From Oscillospiraceae bacterium (lineage in GTDB: Bacteria > Bacillota > Clostridia > Lachnospirales > Lachnospiraceae), in NCBI GenBank assembly GCA_021771715.1, contig JAETOO010000008.1, positions 1 through 64,000 on the forward strand: 64,000 bases of DNA, read 5' to 3'. Shown one piece after another: positions 25,980 to 35,917 of this stretch. Within the stretch, counting starts at the first letter, position 1. Every line of letters begins with the position of its first letter. The position numbers and the translations under genes are program-made. The notes beneath the pieces were generated by a model. The model was given only the letters and a program-made list of their open reading frames with translations. It was not told the origin of the DNA and searched no databases.

Positions 25980-27095
25980 ATGTATGACGCATTTGGAATT
26001 GTAAATTCTTCCTCAAAAAATATTTTCGTGGAGGGAATGCAGGATTACCGTCCGATCGGCGCCTTCTCCTTCCTCGGCAGATACCGTGTGATCGATTTCC
26101 CGATCTCCAACATGAGCAACAGCGGCATCGACCGGATCCAGGTCTACGTAAACAACAAGCCGCGCTCTCTCGTAGAGCATGTCGGCACCGGCCGCCATTA
26201 TAACATCAACTCCAAGAGCGGACGCCTGCACGTTCTCTTCAGCGAGGACCGCGCGCGCAACGATATCTACAACACCGATATCGCCGCTTACCTTGAGAAT
26301 ATGGAGTACATTCACCGGATGCACAATCCGTACGTAGTCATCGCTCCGAACTACATGGTCTACACGATCGACTACTCCTCCCTGATCGAGACTCACATCG
26401 AGTCCGGCGCTGACATCACGCTGCTCTACCACGCGGTCGACAACGCGAAGGAAGCGTTCCTGAGCTGCAACATTCTGAACCTCAACCGTCAGAAGGGCGT
26501 GCTCTCGATGGAGCCGAACCACGGCAACGCGAAGAACCGCAATATCTTCATGGACACCTACATCATGAAGACGGAGCTCTTCGTCGAGCTCGTATACAAG
26601 GCAAAATCTCTTTCTTCCATGTATACGCTCGCGGACATCATCAATGAGGAGTGCGGCGAGCTCGACGTGCGCGGTGTCGCACATCGCGGCTTCTTCGCTT
26701 CGATCACGGATTTCAAGAGCTACTACGATGCGAATATGTCCCTGATCGACTACAAGGCCGGACAGGACCTCTTCCATGAGGACTGGCCGATCTACACCCG
26801 CACGAACGACTCCTGCCCGACGCACTATTTTGACACTGCAGACGTGAAGAGCTCCGTAGTCTCCAACGGCTGCATGATCCACGGGTCGGTCGAGAACTCG
26901 ATCATCGGCAGAGGCTGCGTCATCAAGAAGGGCGCTGTGATCAAGAACAGCATCATTCTGGGCGGCTGCGTCATCGGCGAGAACGTACATATCGAGAACC
27001 ACGTGGTCGACAAGCAGGCAAAGATCCTGCGCGGCAAGGAGCTCGTGGCTCCGGCCGGCACCCCGGGCTATGTAAAGCGCGGCGATACACTGTAA
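25980..27095 (+). CDS. glgD: Glycogen biosynthesis protein GlgD
   Basis: Non-catalytic or regulatory partner of GlgC; in Bacillota GlgC and GlgD form a more active hetero-oligomer. The 371-residue protein keeps the fold (YRPIGAFSFLGRYRVIDFPISN) but lacks the AGGRGSRL nucleotide-binding loop at its start. The ATG at 25980 is chosen; a GTG at 25974, four bases after GGGGG and overlapping the glgC stop, is an alternative adding two residues. The rest of the glycogen pathway (glgA, glgB) is not in this window. Confidence 0.92.
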   Translation: MYDAFGIVNSSSKNIFVEGMQDYRPIGAFSFLGRYRVIDFPISNMSNSGIDRIQVYVNNKPRSLVEHVGTGRHYNINSKSGRLHVLFSEDRARNDIYNTDIAAYLENMEYIHRMHNPYVVIAPNYMVYTIDYSSLIETHIESGADITLLYHAVDNAKEAFLSCNILNLNRQKGVLSMEPNHGNAKNRNIFMDTYIMKTELFVELVYKAKSLSSMYTLADIINEECGELDVRGVAHRGFFASITDFKSYYDANMSLIDYKAGQDLFHEDWPIYTRTNDSCPTHYFDTADVKSSVVSNGCMIHGSVENSIIGRGCVIKKGAVIKNSIILGGCVIGENVHIENHVVDKQAKILRGKELVAPAGTPGYVKRGDTL

Positions 27096-27140
27096 TCGGA
27101 TCTCAATATGGCAGACATGAGATAACAAATAAAGGAAATG

Positions 27141-27191
27141 CAGCCCGAAGCCGCCAGTTTTCACTGTGCAAGGCTCCGGGCTGTTGATTTT
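27141..27191 (+). terminator. Terminator of the glgCD operon
   Basis: CAGCCCGAAGCC and GGCTCCGGGCTG pair with one mismatch, followed by TTGATTTT. Confidence 0.75.
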
Positions 27192-27249
27192 ATCTCGTCT
27201 GTCATTCTTTTCATCTGTATGATGGCCGCATCGGGGCAGCCTTATTCGC

Positions 27250-28044
27250 TCACAGTCTGCGCGCCACGCTCACGCACGCCTTCTGCGCCTCGATCACCGC
27301 GCTGCGGAAGCCCTTCTCCTCGAGGACGCGCACCGCCTCGATCGTCGTCCCTGCCGGTGAGCACACCATGTCCTTGAGCTCGCCCGGGTGCTTCCCGGTC
27401 TCGAGCAGCAGCTTCGCACTCCCAAGCACGGCCTGCGCGGCAAACTGATACGCCTGCGCGCGCGGCATCCCGTCCGCGACCGCGGCGTCCGCCATCGCCT
27501 CGAGAAACAGGAACACGTACGCCGGCGAGCTCCCGGAGACGCCGACCACGACATCCATCAGCCGCTCCGGCACAACCTCGGTCCTCCCAAACGTGTCGCA
27601 GAGCCGGCAGACCAACTCTACCTCCTGCTCCGTCGTGTTCGCGTTTGCACAGAGCGCGGTCATGCCCGCTCCGACCATCGCCGGCGTGTTCGGCATCGTC
27701 CGCACGATCTTTGCCGTCTCCCCGAGCCGCCCGGCGAGCCAGTCAAGCGTCTTGCCCGGCGCGAGCGACACGAAAATCTGTCCCGGCCGCACCGCACCCT
27801 CAATCTCCGAGAGCACCTCCTCCAGAAACTGAGGCTTCACCGCCAGAAACACGAGATCCGCAAACCCGAGCACCTCCCGGTTCGTCTGCGCCGCGCGAAT
27901 CCCAAGCTCAGCGGCGATCCGCTCCCTCGTCGCCTGCGTCTTCGCGGACGCGATCATATCCGCCTGCTCCACCAGGCCGCTTCCCAGCATTCCGCCGATC
28001 ATCGCCCGCGCCATATTTCCACATCCGATAAACCCTATCCTCAT
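27250..28044 (-). CDS. proC: Pyrroline-5-carboxylate reductase
   Basis: Last step of proline synthesis, reducing pyrroline-5-carboxylate with NAD(P)H. The 264-residue protein has the Rossmann start MRIGFIGCGNMARAMIGG, the VKPQ motif and the C-terminal signature around MVCSPAGTTIEAVRVLEEKGFRSAVIEA (positions about 225-252). The ATG at 28044 follows AGGAGG at ideal spacing. It is a single gene convergent with glgD. Confidence 0.95.
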   Translation of the reverse strand: MRIGFIGCGNMARAMIGGMLGSGLVEQADMIASAKTQATRERIAAELGIRAAQTNREVLGFADLVFLAVKPQFLEEVLSEIEGAVRPGQIFVSLAPGKTLDWLAGRLGETAKIVRTMPNTPAMVGAGMTALCANANTTEQEVELVCRLCDTFGRTEVVPERLMDVVVGVSGSSPAYVFLFLEAMADAAVADGMPRAQAYQFAAQAVLGSAKLLLETGKHPGELKDMVCSPAGTTIEAVRVLEEKGFRSAVIEAQKACVSVARRL

Positions 28045-28186
28045 ACGAATCCTCCTGTTTCCTCTCTGCCCCCGCAAATCGTGGCACTGACAGCGCTCCA
28101 TCTGCCGTCAACATCCCATCATCCGCCCCCTGCAAATCGTGCCGCTCTCTCCATCTTCGCCCCGTCTTTTTCCCATGCAAGACTGC

Positions 28187-31100
28187 TCAGCTATTCCCGC
28201 TCAGCCACCGCTCCATGCACGCTTCGAACTCCTCGATGTTCAGCGGCTTGGTCAGGTGCTCGTTCATGCCTGCCTTTCTGCTCTGCATCACATCCTCCGT
28301 GAACGCATTTGCCGTCATGGCGATGATCGGGATCGTCCCGGCATCCTTCCTGGAGAGCTGCCGGATCGCGTGCGACGCCTCGTAGCCGTTCATCACCGGC
28401 ATCTGAATGTCCATCAGAATCATGTCATAGTAGCCGGGCTCCGTCTGTGCGAACCGGTTCACGGCCTCCTGCCCGTTTTCCACGCTGTCCACCGTCACGC
28501 CCATCGCCCCGATCAGCTCCTCCGCGATCTCACGATTGATCTCGTTGTCCTCGGCCAGCAGCACTCTCCTCCCGGCAAGCTGAACCTTCGGCGCACATGC
28601 TTCCTGCTCCTTCGCCTGCCCTCGCCCGCTCTCCATGAACTGACGGAACAGGTAGACCAGCCTGGACCGGAACAGCGGCTTCGCAAGAAACCCGTTCACG
28701 CCTGCGGCCCTGGCCTCCTCCTCCACACTGCTCCAGTCGTAGGCGGAGAGAATGATGATCGGGATATCCGGCCCTACCTTCTCCCGGATCCTGCGCGCGG
28801 TCTCGACGCCGCTCATCTCCGGCATCTTCCAGTCCAGAATCACCGCAAAATAGTCATTCTCCGCCTGGTGGTGCTCCCAGACACGCGCGACGGCCTCCCC
28901 GCCGCTCAGAACATACTCGCCGTCCATTCCGATGCGTTCCAGCATCAGACAGGCCATCTGTCCCGTCGTCTCGTCGTCGTCCGCCACCAGGACCGGCAGG
29001 CCGGCGAACGCCTCGATATCCGGCTCCTCGGCCCCCGCGCTCTGCAGAAACAGCGTCACCGTGAACTGGGTTCCTTTTCCAAGCTCACTCTCCACCTCAA
29101 TGCTTCCGTTCATCATCCGCACGATGTTTCTCGTGATCGTCATGCCAAGCCCGGTCCCCTCGATCGAGCTGATCCTGGAATCCTCCGCCCGGCTGAACGG
29201 CTCATACAGTTCCTTCTGAAACTCCTTGCTCATGCCGATCCCGTTGTCCCGGAACACAAAGGTATAGCAGTTGTAGCCGTACGCCCGCGAGGGCTTTTCC
29301 CGGATCTCCACCTCGATCCTGCCGCCGGGCGGCGTGTACTTCACGGCGTTTCCCAGGATGTTCATGAAAACCTGCTGCAGCCGCATGGAATCCCCAATGA
29401 CCTTCTCATTCCTGACATCCGAGGTGTGGATCTCAAAGCTGTGCCCCTTCTTCTCTATCGAAGGCCGGACCATCGTCACCAGATTGTCGACCAGCTCCGA
29501 GAGGTCGACCTCCTCCTCCATCAGCTCAATTTTCCCGGATTCGATCTTGCTCATGTCCAGGATCTCATTGATCAGCGCCAGGAGATGACGGCTGGACACG
29601 ACAATTTTGCCAAGGCAGTCCTCGACGCGCTTCGGGTCGTCCAGATACCGCTCCGCGATCGCGGTCATACCGATGATCGCATTCAGCGGCGTCCGGATAT
29701 CGTGGCTCATCCGCGACATAAACTCGCTCTTCGCCGCGTTCGCGTGGTTCGCCATCTCGCAGGCAGCCGCCAGAGCGCGCTGCTCCTGCTCCTCCTTCTG
29801 CTTGCTCTCGGTCACATCCTGCGCCACGTACACGGCCGTCCTGGCCCTTCCGTCCGGGTGCGTCTCCGCCAGCACCACCGTGGCCCTCGTCCAGGCATGC
29901 TCCTTCCCCTCTGTCGGGTTCATGCGGTACTCCACAGCGATAAACGGGTGATCCCTGTTCAGTGTTTCGAGGATGTGCTCGTAGCCCACCTGCGCCAGAT
30001 ACGTCTCCCGGTCGTCCGGGTGCACAAAATTCTCCGCATACCTCTGAATCCCCAGCGTGTAGGCGCTCTCCCTGTTCAGGGCCGTCTCCACCTCCTCCTT
30101 CTGCGTGACCGCCCAGAAGCGGTTCCGCTCCAGATCCACGTAGTACGTCGCAAAGAACATGCTGCTCAGGCTGCCGATGATCGAAGTCCTGTCGCGGACA
30201 TCCTTCCTGACCCGCTCCTCCTCCAGCTTTTCCGCCGTGATCTCGCGCCCCAGTATGTTCACGACCGTCTCCGTCCCCTGGCGGATGTACAGCACATGCT
30301 CCTCAAACCAGCGCACCGGCTCCCCCTTCTGGCGGTACTGGTAAATTTCCTCCCGGTAGTCCTCTACCTGCTCTGCCTTTTTCCGCAGATTTTCCAGCAA
30401 AAAGGTCTCCGCGAAGCTCTCCTGATCCTCCTCGGCCACGACCGTCGCCAGACGCCTTCTGATATTGGAGTCGTAATCGCCCTCCGCCCTCCTGCCCAGA
30501 GTGCCCTCCTGCAAAAAGATGCGCTCACACACCCCGGTGTCGAGGTGTACCACGTTCATCACGCCAAACCGGGACTTGATGATCACAGCCATCCGGTGAT
30601 CGTTCCGGATGCGCTCCATATTTTCCCTGGTGCGCTCGTCCACATCCTGGAAGACCAGGATCGCGTACCCATGCCCGTCTTTTCGCTCCTTCAGGTACGC
30701 GGTGACGGACACATACCGGTACTCCCCCTCCACCAGGGCCTGGTACACATAGCTCTTTTTCTTCTCCCCCTGCTCCCGCGTCCTGCGCAGTGCATCGAGG
30801 GAAAAGCCGTTCTCAAACTCGTTCCGGTACTCCGGCGCCGTGTAGGCGTTTCCCAGAAGCTCCAGCATCCGATCCCAGAGCGCAAGGTCCGTCCTCATCT
30901 TCCTGCGGGCATCCTCGGTCGTGCGGATGACATTGACCAACCCCGTCTCCAGATCCACGACATAGATTCCCAGATTCATCTCGCTCAGCGCGTCGATGAT
31001 CTCCCGGTTCTTCCGATTGATCTCTTCCCGCTCCAGGCCGTCCCGGAACAGATCATGCACATCCTTCACATAGAGGAGGATGGCCTGATTGTCATCGCTG

Positions 31101-31729
31101 TAGTCAAAATCGCGGGCTGCCTCCAGCATATGCCAGCGGAAACCGTCTCCCTCCCTGCACCGGTAAATGCAGCTGCTGATCTTCCTGCTCTTCATGCTCT
31201 CCTTCAGCCGCCTGACGAAGCTCAGGTACCGGTCCTCATCCGCCTCGTAGATCCGTCCGTTCCCGGCAATCTCGCGCAGCCATCCGGACAGACACAGATA
31301 GAACCGCTCCATCTCCCGCCTCTCGCTCCGCTCTGCCTTGACGATCCGAAAACTGTCCGTCGTCAGGTTGCATCTGAGCACCTTCAGGTACGCGTAATTG
31401 GACGCCTCCGCGTACGGCGTGATGGAGATCACAAAAGCAGGCGTGTCTTCTTCCCACAGAATCCTCGTCGCGCGCACCTCCACCGCCTCGCCAAACGGAT
31501 GATCGTAGTTGACCGCGCTGGCCTCGTCCTTGCCATCCATGAGCAGCAGCGGACAGTTGGCGCAGGCCTCCGTCCACACCTCATGGCAGATCATCCCCAG
31601 CCGAATATTCGGCGCGACCTGCTTTACGTGCCGGTTGTAGTACACAATCTCGTGGTTGTCCTCCCGGATCACATACACACCTGTCATCTGAAGAGAGTCC
31701 AAAACCAGTTTATAATCTCTGATATCCAC
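28187..31729 (-). CDS. Soluble hybrid histidine kinase with two receiver domains
   Basis: A signalling kinase of 1180 residues with no membrane span. Roughly three PAS-like regions occupy residues 1-650, the last ending in AVYVAQDVTESKQKEEQ. Then follow HisKA with the phospho-acceptor His676 in RMSHDIRTP, the ATPase domain with N-box Asn794 and G-boxes DNGIGMS and GTGLGM, receiver 1 with Asp966, and receiver 2 with Asp1107. No Hpt domain is seen. The start is GTG at 31729 behind GGAGG; an upstream codon at 31753 overlaps that site. The two kinase genes are 39 bp apart and form an operon, this one second. The N-terminal sensory region holds a cysteine pair (CANCP) that might bind a metal or sense redox; this is inference. 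Confidence 0.92.
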   Translation of the reverse strand: MDIRDYKLVLDSLQMTGVYVIREDNHEIVYYNRHVKQVAPNIRLGMICHEVWTEACANCPLLLMDGKDEASAVNYDHPFGEAVEVRATRILWEEDTPAFVISITPYAEASNYAYLKVLRCNLTTDSFRIVKAERSERREMERFYLCLSGWLREIAGNGRIYEADEDRYLSFVRRLKESMKSRKISSCIYRCREGDGFRWHMLEAARDFDYSDDNQAILLYVKDVHDLFRDGLEREEINRKNREIIDALSEMNLGIYVVDLETGLVNVIRTTEDARRKMRTDLALWDRMLELLGNAYTAPEYRNEFENGFSLDALRRTREQGEKKKSYVYQALVEGEYRYVSVTAYLKERKDGHGYAILVFQDVDERTRENMERIRNDHRMAVIIKSRFGVMNVVHLDTGVCERIFLQEGTLGRRAEGDYDSNIRRRLATVVAEEDQESFAETFLLENLRKKAEQVEDYREEIYQYRQKGEPVRWFEEHVLYIRQGTETVVNILGREITAEKLEEERVRKDVRDRTSIIGSLSSMFFATYYVDLERNRFWAVTQKEEVETALNRESAYTLGIQRYAENFVHPDDRETYLAQVGYEHILETLNRDHPFIAVEYRMNPTEGKEHAWTRATVVLAETHPDGRARTAVYVAQDVTESKQKEEQEQRALAAACEMANHANAAKSEFMSRMSHDIRTPLNAIIGMTAIAERYLDDPKRVEDCLGKIVVSSRHLLALINEILDMSKIESGKIELMEEEVDLSELVDNLVTMVRPSIEKKGHSFEIHTSDVRNEKVIGDSMRLQQVFMNILGNAVKYTPPGGRIEVEIREKPSRAYGYNCYTFVFRDNGIGMSKEFQKELYEPFSRAEDSRISSIEGTGLGMTITRNIVRMMNGSIEVESELGKGTQFTVTLFLQSAGAEEPDIEAFAGLPVLVADDDETTGQMACLMLERIGMDGEYVLSGGEAVARVWEHHQAENDYFAVILDWKMPEMSGVETARRIREKVGPDIPIIILSAYDWSSVEEEARAAGVNGFLAKPLFRSRLVYLFRQFMESGRGQAKEQEACAPKVQLAGRRVLLAEDNEINREIAEELIGAMGVTVDSVENGQEAVNRFAQTEPGYYDMILMDIQMPVMNGYEASHAIRQLSRKDAGTIPIIAMTANAFTEDVMQSRKAGMNEHLTKPLNIEEFEACMERWLSGNS

Positions 31730-31768
31730 AGTCCGCCTCCATCTTCTGCACACGTCCCGGCCCGGCCG

Positions 31769-34336
31769 TCACGCTTCCTCCCAGATCCGTGAAAACACGC
31801 CGGTAATCTCCTCCAGATTCACGGGCTTTGCCGTGTGTGCGTTCATCCCGTGCTCCATGCAGCGCTCCACATCCTCCACGAACACATCCGCGGTCATCGC
31901 TATGATTGGGATCCCGTGATCCGCTCTCTCGCTGGCGCGGATCGCGTCCGCCGCCTCGTAGCCGTTCATCACCGGCATCCGCAGATCCATCAGCACCGCA
32001 TCATAATAGCCCACCGGAGAGTTCTGGAACTTCTCCACGCAGATTCTGCCGTTTTCCGCCCACTCCAGCTCCAGTCCGAGCTCCTCCAGAAGCGCCTCGG
32101 CGACCTCCCAGTTCAGCTCGTTATCCTCGGCCACCAGCACTCTTCTCCCGGTAAAATCGGCCTTTTTCGTCTCCTCGGTCTCGGCTGCCTCCAGCTCCCC
32201 GATATGCCGCTTCAGGCCATAGTACAGGGTAGACTTAAACAGCGGCTTTGAGAGGAATCCGTAAATGCCGGCCTCCTTTGCCCGCTCCTCCAGATCGCCG
32301 AGGTCATAGGCGGAGACCAGCAGGATCAGGCCCTTCTGGCCAAAGCGGCGCCGGATCTCCTTTGCCGTCTCAATCCCGTCCATCCCGGGCAGCTTCCAGT
32401 CCAGAAGGATGGCGTCGAATCCTTCGCCCTTCTCCCGGCGGCCGGCGACAATCTTCACCGCACTCTTTCCGTCGAGCGCCCACTCAGTCTCGGCCCCCAT
32501 CGCCTCCAGGGACGCGACCGCGCCCCGGCAGGAATCCCGGTCGTCATCCACCACCAGCACGTGCCAGCCCTCCAGGCTCATCTCCTCCTCCGCCGCCGGA
32601 AGGGTCTCGAACTCCAGCGCCACCGTGAACTCCGTGCCCTCGCCCGGCGCGCTCTTCACGCTGATTGTCCCTCCCATCGTGTCAATGATATATTTCGTGA
32701 TCGCCATCCCGAGTCCGGTGCCCTCCGTCTTGTTCACACGGGTGCTGTCCTCGCGGATAAACGCGTCAAAAAGCTTTTGCTGAAATTCCTCTGTCATCCC
32801 GATGCCGGTGTCGCGCACCCGGAAACAGAGCCGGACATAGCCCTCCCCCCTGGGCGAAGGCGTCTCCCACAGCGCTACAGAGATCGATCCGCCCTCCGGC
32901 GTGAACTTGACCGCGTTCGACAGCAGGTTGATCAGCACCTGATTCAGCCGCACGCCGTCGCAGAGCACATGCTCCGCCGAGATATCGTGGATCGCCACAT
33001 CGAATTTCTGCCCTCTGGCCTTCATCTCCGGCTGCATGATCGCGACCATGCTGTCAAACACCTCGCGGATCGACACCTGGTACAGGTTCATCGTCATCTT
33101 CCCGCTCTCGATTTTCGACATATCCAGCACGTCGTTGATCAGTCCCAGCAGATGCTTTCCGGACACCGTCACCTTCTTCAGACACTCCTCCACCTGCTCC
33201 CGCTTGTCCAGATTCGCCAGCGCAATCGCCGTCATGCCCACAATGGCATTCATCGGCGTGCGGATGTCATGGCTCATATTCGAGAGAAATTCACTCTTCG
33301 CCCGGTTCGCCGCCTCCGTCATCTGCTGCGCCTCGTGAAGCTTGCGCATCTGCTCTCTGATCAGATACACGTACCGCGCAAAGACACCCAAAATGGCCGC
33401 GACCAAAAGCACACAGCATCCCAGGCAGGCCGCCAGCATCTGCACGCCCTGCTTCGCTATGATCTGGTCGAGCTCGCCGTACGGCATGACCGTCACCAGA
33501 TACCAGTCGCAGAAAGGCAGCGCGGTGCAGTACAGATACCTGCGCTCACCGTCCACCATAAACTCAACGGAATAGTCCTCCTCCTTCTCAATCGCGGCCT
33601 TCAGCTCCTCGGCATACTGGTCCGGCGTCTTGCCCGCAAACACATCGTAGACCTCCCGCATCCGGTCAAAATAATTTTCCCGCACCGCGTCGCTGCTCCG
33701 TATCGCAAAGGTCCCGTCCCGCAGGATCACGTGCGAGAACACGAGAGTCTCATCCTCGTCGAGCGACAGAATCTCCTTCACGTCATCCAGCGTGACGCCC
33801 GCCACCAGGCCGACAGACGTTCCCCCGCCGGCAAGCGGGTACTCGGCCGGAACTCCCAGAAGCATGATCCGGTCATCCGTCCCGTCGATCCCCATAGTGA
33901 CCTTTTTCTCCCCGTTCTTGATCGCCAGGACAAACTCTTCCTCCTCCATGAGGTTCAGCGGATTCCCGTACAGGACCTCCCGGCTCCCATCCTCACAAAG
34001 CAGCGCGAGGTAGTCCATCTCACGGATCTTAGCGCTCTCCACCAGGCTCTCCTTCATGGCCTCGGGATCGTCGCTGCTCTGCGGAGGCGTATTCACGAGC
34101 ACTCCGTTGACAAGCGCAAATCTGCTCGTGAGAATCGTGTCAAAATGCCCCGCAATCCGCTGGCTCATCCCGGACATGTAGAGTCTGCCTACCTCCCAGA
34201 GCGTATCCTGGCTCCTGTTGCTGATCCAGGATACCAGAAAGGTAAAAACCAGCGCGCACAGCAGAATGATTCCCAGAATGCTGCCCGCGAAAAACCGCGT
34301 GTTTTTCTTTCTATTCTTATCTTTCTCCAGATTCAT
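31769..34336 (-). CDS. Membrane hybrid histidine kinase with Cache-like sensor and two receivers
   Basis: An 855-residue kinase. Membrane span one is about residues 14-38, followed by an extracellular sensor of about 250 residues resembling a Cache domain (LYMSGMSQRIAGHFDTI, FCDWYLVTVMPYGELD) and span two at about 298-322. The phospho-acceptor is His356 in NMSHDIRTP, the ATPase N-box Asn is 474, and the two receivers carry Asp646 and Asp784. It lacks HAMP and Hpt domains. Its receiver and kinase parts are close in sequence to those of the downstream soluble kinase, so the pair probably arose by duplication and act in one pathway. A sigma-A promoter is at 34400-34428. No output regulator is adjacent. 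Confidence 0.93.
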   Translation of the reverse strand: MNLEKDKNRKKNTRFFAGSILGIILLCALVFTFLVSWISNRSQDTLWEVGRLYMSGMSQRIAGHFDTILTSRFALVNGVLVNTPPQSSDDPEAMKESLVESAKIREMDYLALLCEDGSREVLYGNPLNLMEEEEFVLAIKNGEKKVTMGIDGTDDRIMLLGVPAEYPLAGGGTSVGLVAGVTLDDVKEILSLDEDETLVFSHVILRDGTFAIRSSDAVRENYFDRMREVYDVFAGKTPDQYAEELKAAIEKEEDYSVEFMVDGERRYLYCTALPFCDWYLVTVMPYGELDQIIAKQGVQMLAACLGCCVLLVAAILGVFARYVYLIREQMRKLHEAQQMTEAANRAKSEFLSNMSHDIRTPMNAIVGMTAIALANLDKREQVEECLKKVTVSGKHLLGLINDVLDMSKIESGKMTMNLYQVSIREVFDSMVAIMQPEMKARGQKFDVAIHDISAEHVLCDGVRLNQVLINLLSNAVKFTPEGGSISVALWETPSPRGEGYVRLCFRVRDTGIGMTEEFQQKLFDAFIREDSTRVNKTEGTGLGMAITKYIIDTMGGTISVKSAPGEGTEFTVALEFETLPAAEEEMSLEGWHVLVVDDDRDSCRGAVASLEAMGAETEWALDGKSAVKIVAGRREKGEGFDAILLDWKLPGMDGIETAKEIRRRFGQKGLILLVSAYDLGDLEERAKEAGIYGFLSKPLFKSTLYYGLKRHIGELEAAETEETKKADFTGRRVLVAEDNELNWEVAEALLEELGLELEWAENGRICVEKFQNSPVGYYDAVLMDLRMPVMNGYEAADAIRASERADHGIPIIAMTADVFVEDVERCMEHGMNAHTAKPVNLEEITGVFSRIWEEA

Positions 34337-34399
34337 CCACGTACCTCCAAATCATCGCAATCCGCACCCCTCATTTTCGTGCATGCGTTACCACTTTTC

Positions 34400-34428
34400 A
34401 TCATAACAGAAAAAAAGAACATGCGCAA
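34400..34428 (-). promoter_or_regulatory. Sigma-A promoter of the hybrid kinase operon
   Basis: On the minus strand TTGCGC (34423-34428) and TATGAT (34400-34405) with 17-base spacing. Confidence 0.65.
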
Positions 34429-34475
34429 TCACAATCGACAGCTCTTTCGCATTCCGAAACGCGTTCCGCCCACGC

Positions 34476-34522
34476 AAAAAGCCGGAGTGTCCAAAGAGAA
34501 CTACCTCCTTAAACACTCCGGC
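34476..34522 (-). terminator. Terminator after the duplicated-domain secreted protein
   Basis: On the minus strand GCCGGAGTGT and ACACTCCGGC pair perfectly and are followed by TTTTTG. Confidence 0.85.
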
Positions 34523-34568
34523 CCTGTCCTAACCGCTCATTCCGGCGTCATCCGCCGCACGGCTGTGC

Positions 34569-35789
34569 TCAGTCAAACGCGTTGCTGCATGCCACCTCGA
34601 TCACCGTATTCTGCTGGAAGCTGCCGTCGCTTGCCGTGTACACCATCACCTCACAGCACTGATCATACTCCTTCTCGTTGTAGGTGTAATACTTGAAATC
34701 GCCGCTCTCCTCCACGGTATACGCCATACCGGCCGCATCGAGGATCCCCAGGAACTCCTCCTCCGTGATCCCGGTCCGAATGCCTCCCGGCAGAGCGCCC
34801 TCCAGCTCCAGGCCGTAACCGCCGATCTCCAGCTCCTCGATCCAGCAGTTCTCCGGGAGCGTCGCATAGCTCGCATTGTTGTACGCCAGCGTGCGGAAAC
34901 TCTGTCCCTCGCGGATCAGTCCGACCCAGCCTGAGCTGTTTCCCTTCACAAACTCCTCCGTGTCAGACGGATTGATCTCCCAGCCGTCGTCGAGCAAGGT
35001 CTGCACCGGAACCGGCAAGGTATACGTCTGCCCGGCCAGCTCAATCTCAAATGCGGTCAGATCCTCACCGAGCGCCTCCGGCTTCTCGTAGGCCAGGATC
35101 TCGGCCGGAACCTCCTCGTTGACCTCGCCGGCGTCAAAGCCCTCCGGCTCCACGAAGTTCCGCACCTCGACGTCCTCGAGCACACCGCTCTCCTTGTACA
35201 CGTACAGCTCAACGGAGCTGTTGTAATCAGTCTCATACGTGTAGTCGTAGTAAAGATCCCCCTCATACGAATCGCTCGGCTGGCCGTAAGCCGCCTCGAT
35301 ATCCTCCAGCGTCGACGTCCCTCTCACGAGGCCGCCCGGGAGGAGCACCTCTCCGATATTCGACTCCCAGTCAAAGTGATCCAGCTCCATCCCGGCCACG
35401 ATACAGTCCTCGGCCGCGCGGTTGCTGATGCCCAGGTTCAGGACAAAGACCATGCAGGTCACGCCATCCTTCTCAAAATACATCATCTGATACTGGTTCG
35501 GCTCCAGCTCGTCACCCGGCTCCTTCTCCGTCCAGCCGTACGCCTTCCAGTCCTCATACATCATCGGGAACTGATAGATCTCCCCGTCAATCTGAATCTG
35601 AAAATCCGACCACTTGTCCGAGAGCGTCGCGGCTGTACCCGCCTCCGCCTGTGTCGAAACCGCTGCCTCTGTCACAGCCTCCGTCTGCGCTGCCGCCTCC
35701 GTCACGGCCTCCGTGTCTGCCTCCGCATACGCGCAGCTTCCGACCATCAGCGCCGCCGCCATTCCCGCAAGATACCGCTTAAAACTCAT
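34569..35789 (-). CDS. Secreted protein with a duplicated unknown domain
   Basis: Not recognised. A 406-residue exported protein with a Sec signal peptide (MSFKRYLAGMAAALMVGSCAYA). A Thr/Glu/Ala-rich linker follows, with TEAVTEAAAQ and TEAVTEAAVS repeats. Two copies of one domain of about 145 residues come next: both start with a beta segment on a short leader (SDFQIQIDGEIYQFP and TAFEIELAGQTYTLP), go on through a DDG/YGW turn, LPGG(I/L)RG-like loop and a final YTY/YYDYTYETDY stretch. The ATG at 35789 follows GGAGGG. It is monocistronic with its own promoter and terminator. Surface localisation is likely; function is unknown. Confidence 0.82.
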   Translation of the reverse strand: MSFKRYLAGMAAALMVGSCAYAEADTEAVTEAAAQTEAVTEAAVSTQAEAGTAATLSDKWSDFQIQIDGEIYQFPMMYEDWKAYGWTEKEPGDELEPNQYQMMYFEKDGVTCMVFVLNLGISNRAAEDCIVAGMELDHFDWESNIGEVLLPGGLVRGTSTLEDIEAAYGQPSDSYEGDLYYDYTYETDYNSSVELYVYKESGVLEDVEVRNFVEPEGFDAGEVNEEVPAEILAYEKPEALGEDLTAFEIELAGQTYTLPVPVQTLLDDGWEINPSDTEEFVKGNSSGWVGLIREGQSFRTLAYNNASYATLPENCWIEELEIGGYGLELEGALPGGIRTGITEEEFLGILDAAGMAYTVEESGDFKYYTYNEKEYDQCCEVMVYTASDGSFQQNTVIEVACSNAFD

Positions 35790-35866
35790 ACCTTTTCCCT
35801 CCGCCTTTCTTCTGCTCCCAGCGTCCTCTTTCCGTTCCATTTCGCTGCAAAAGCTTGTTACCATTG

Positions 35867-35895
35867 ATAGTACACCCTTAAACCAGTTTCGTAAA
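35867..35895 (-). promoter_or_regulatory. Promoter of the secreted-protein gene
   Basis: On the minus strand TTTACG (35890-35895) and TACTAT (35867-35872) with 17-base spacing. Confidence 0.5.
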
Positions 35896-35917
35896 GTAAA
35901 AAAGTTAAAAATAGGGC

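Noticed and set aside
28139-31792. A 1217-codon plus-strand open frame
   Set aside because: It is exactly antisense to the soluble hybrid kinase, whose motifs are complete. The translation is rich in His, Arg, Leu and Pro, as expected from antisense of GC-rich DNA.
32561-34696. A 711-codon plus-strand frame
   Set aside because: Antisense to the membrane hybrid kinase; composition typical of a shadow frame.
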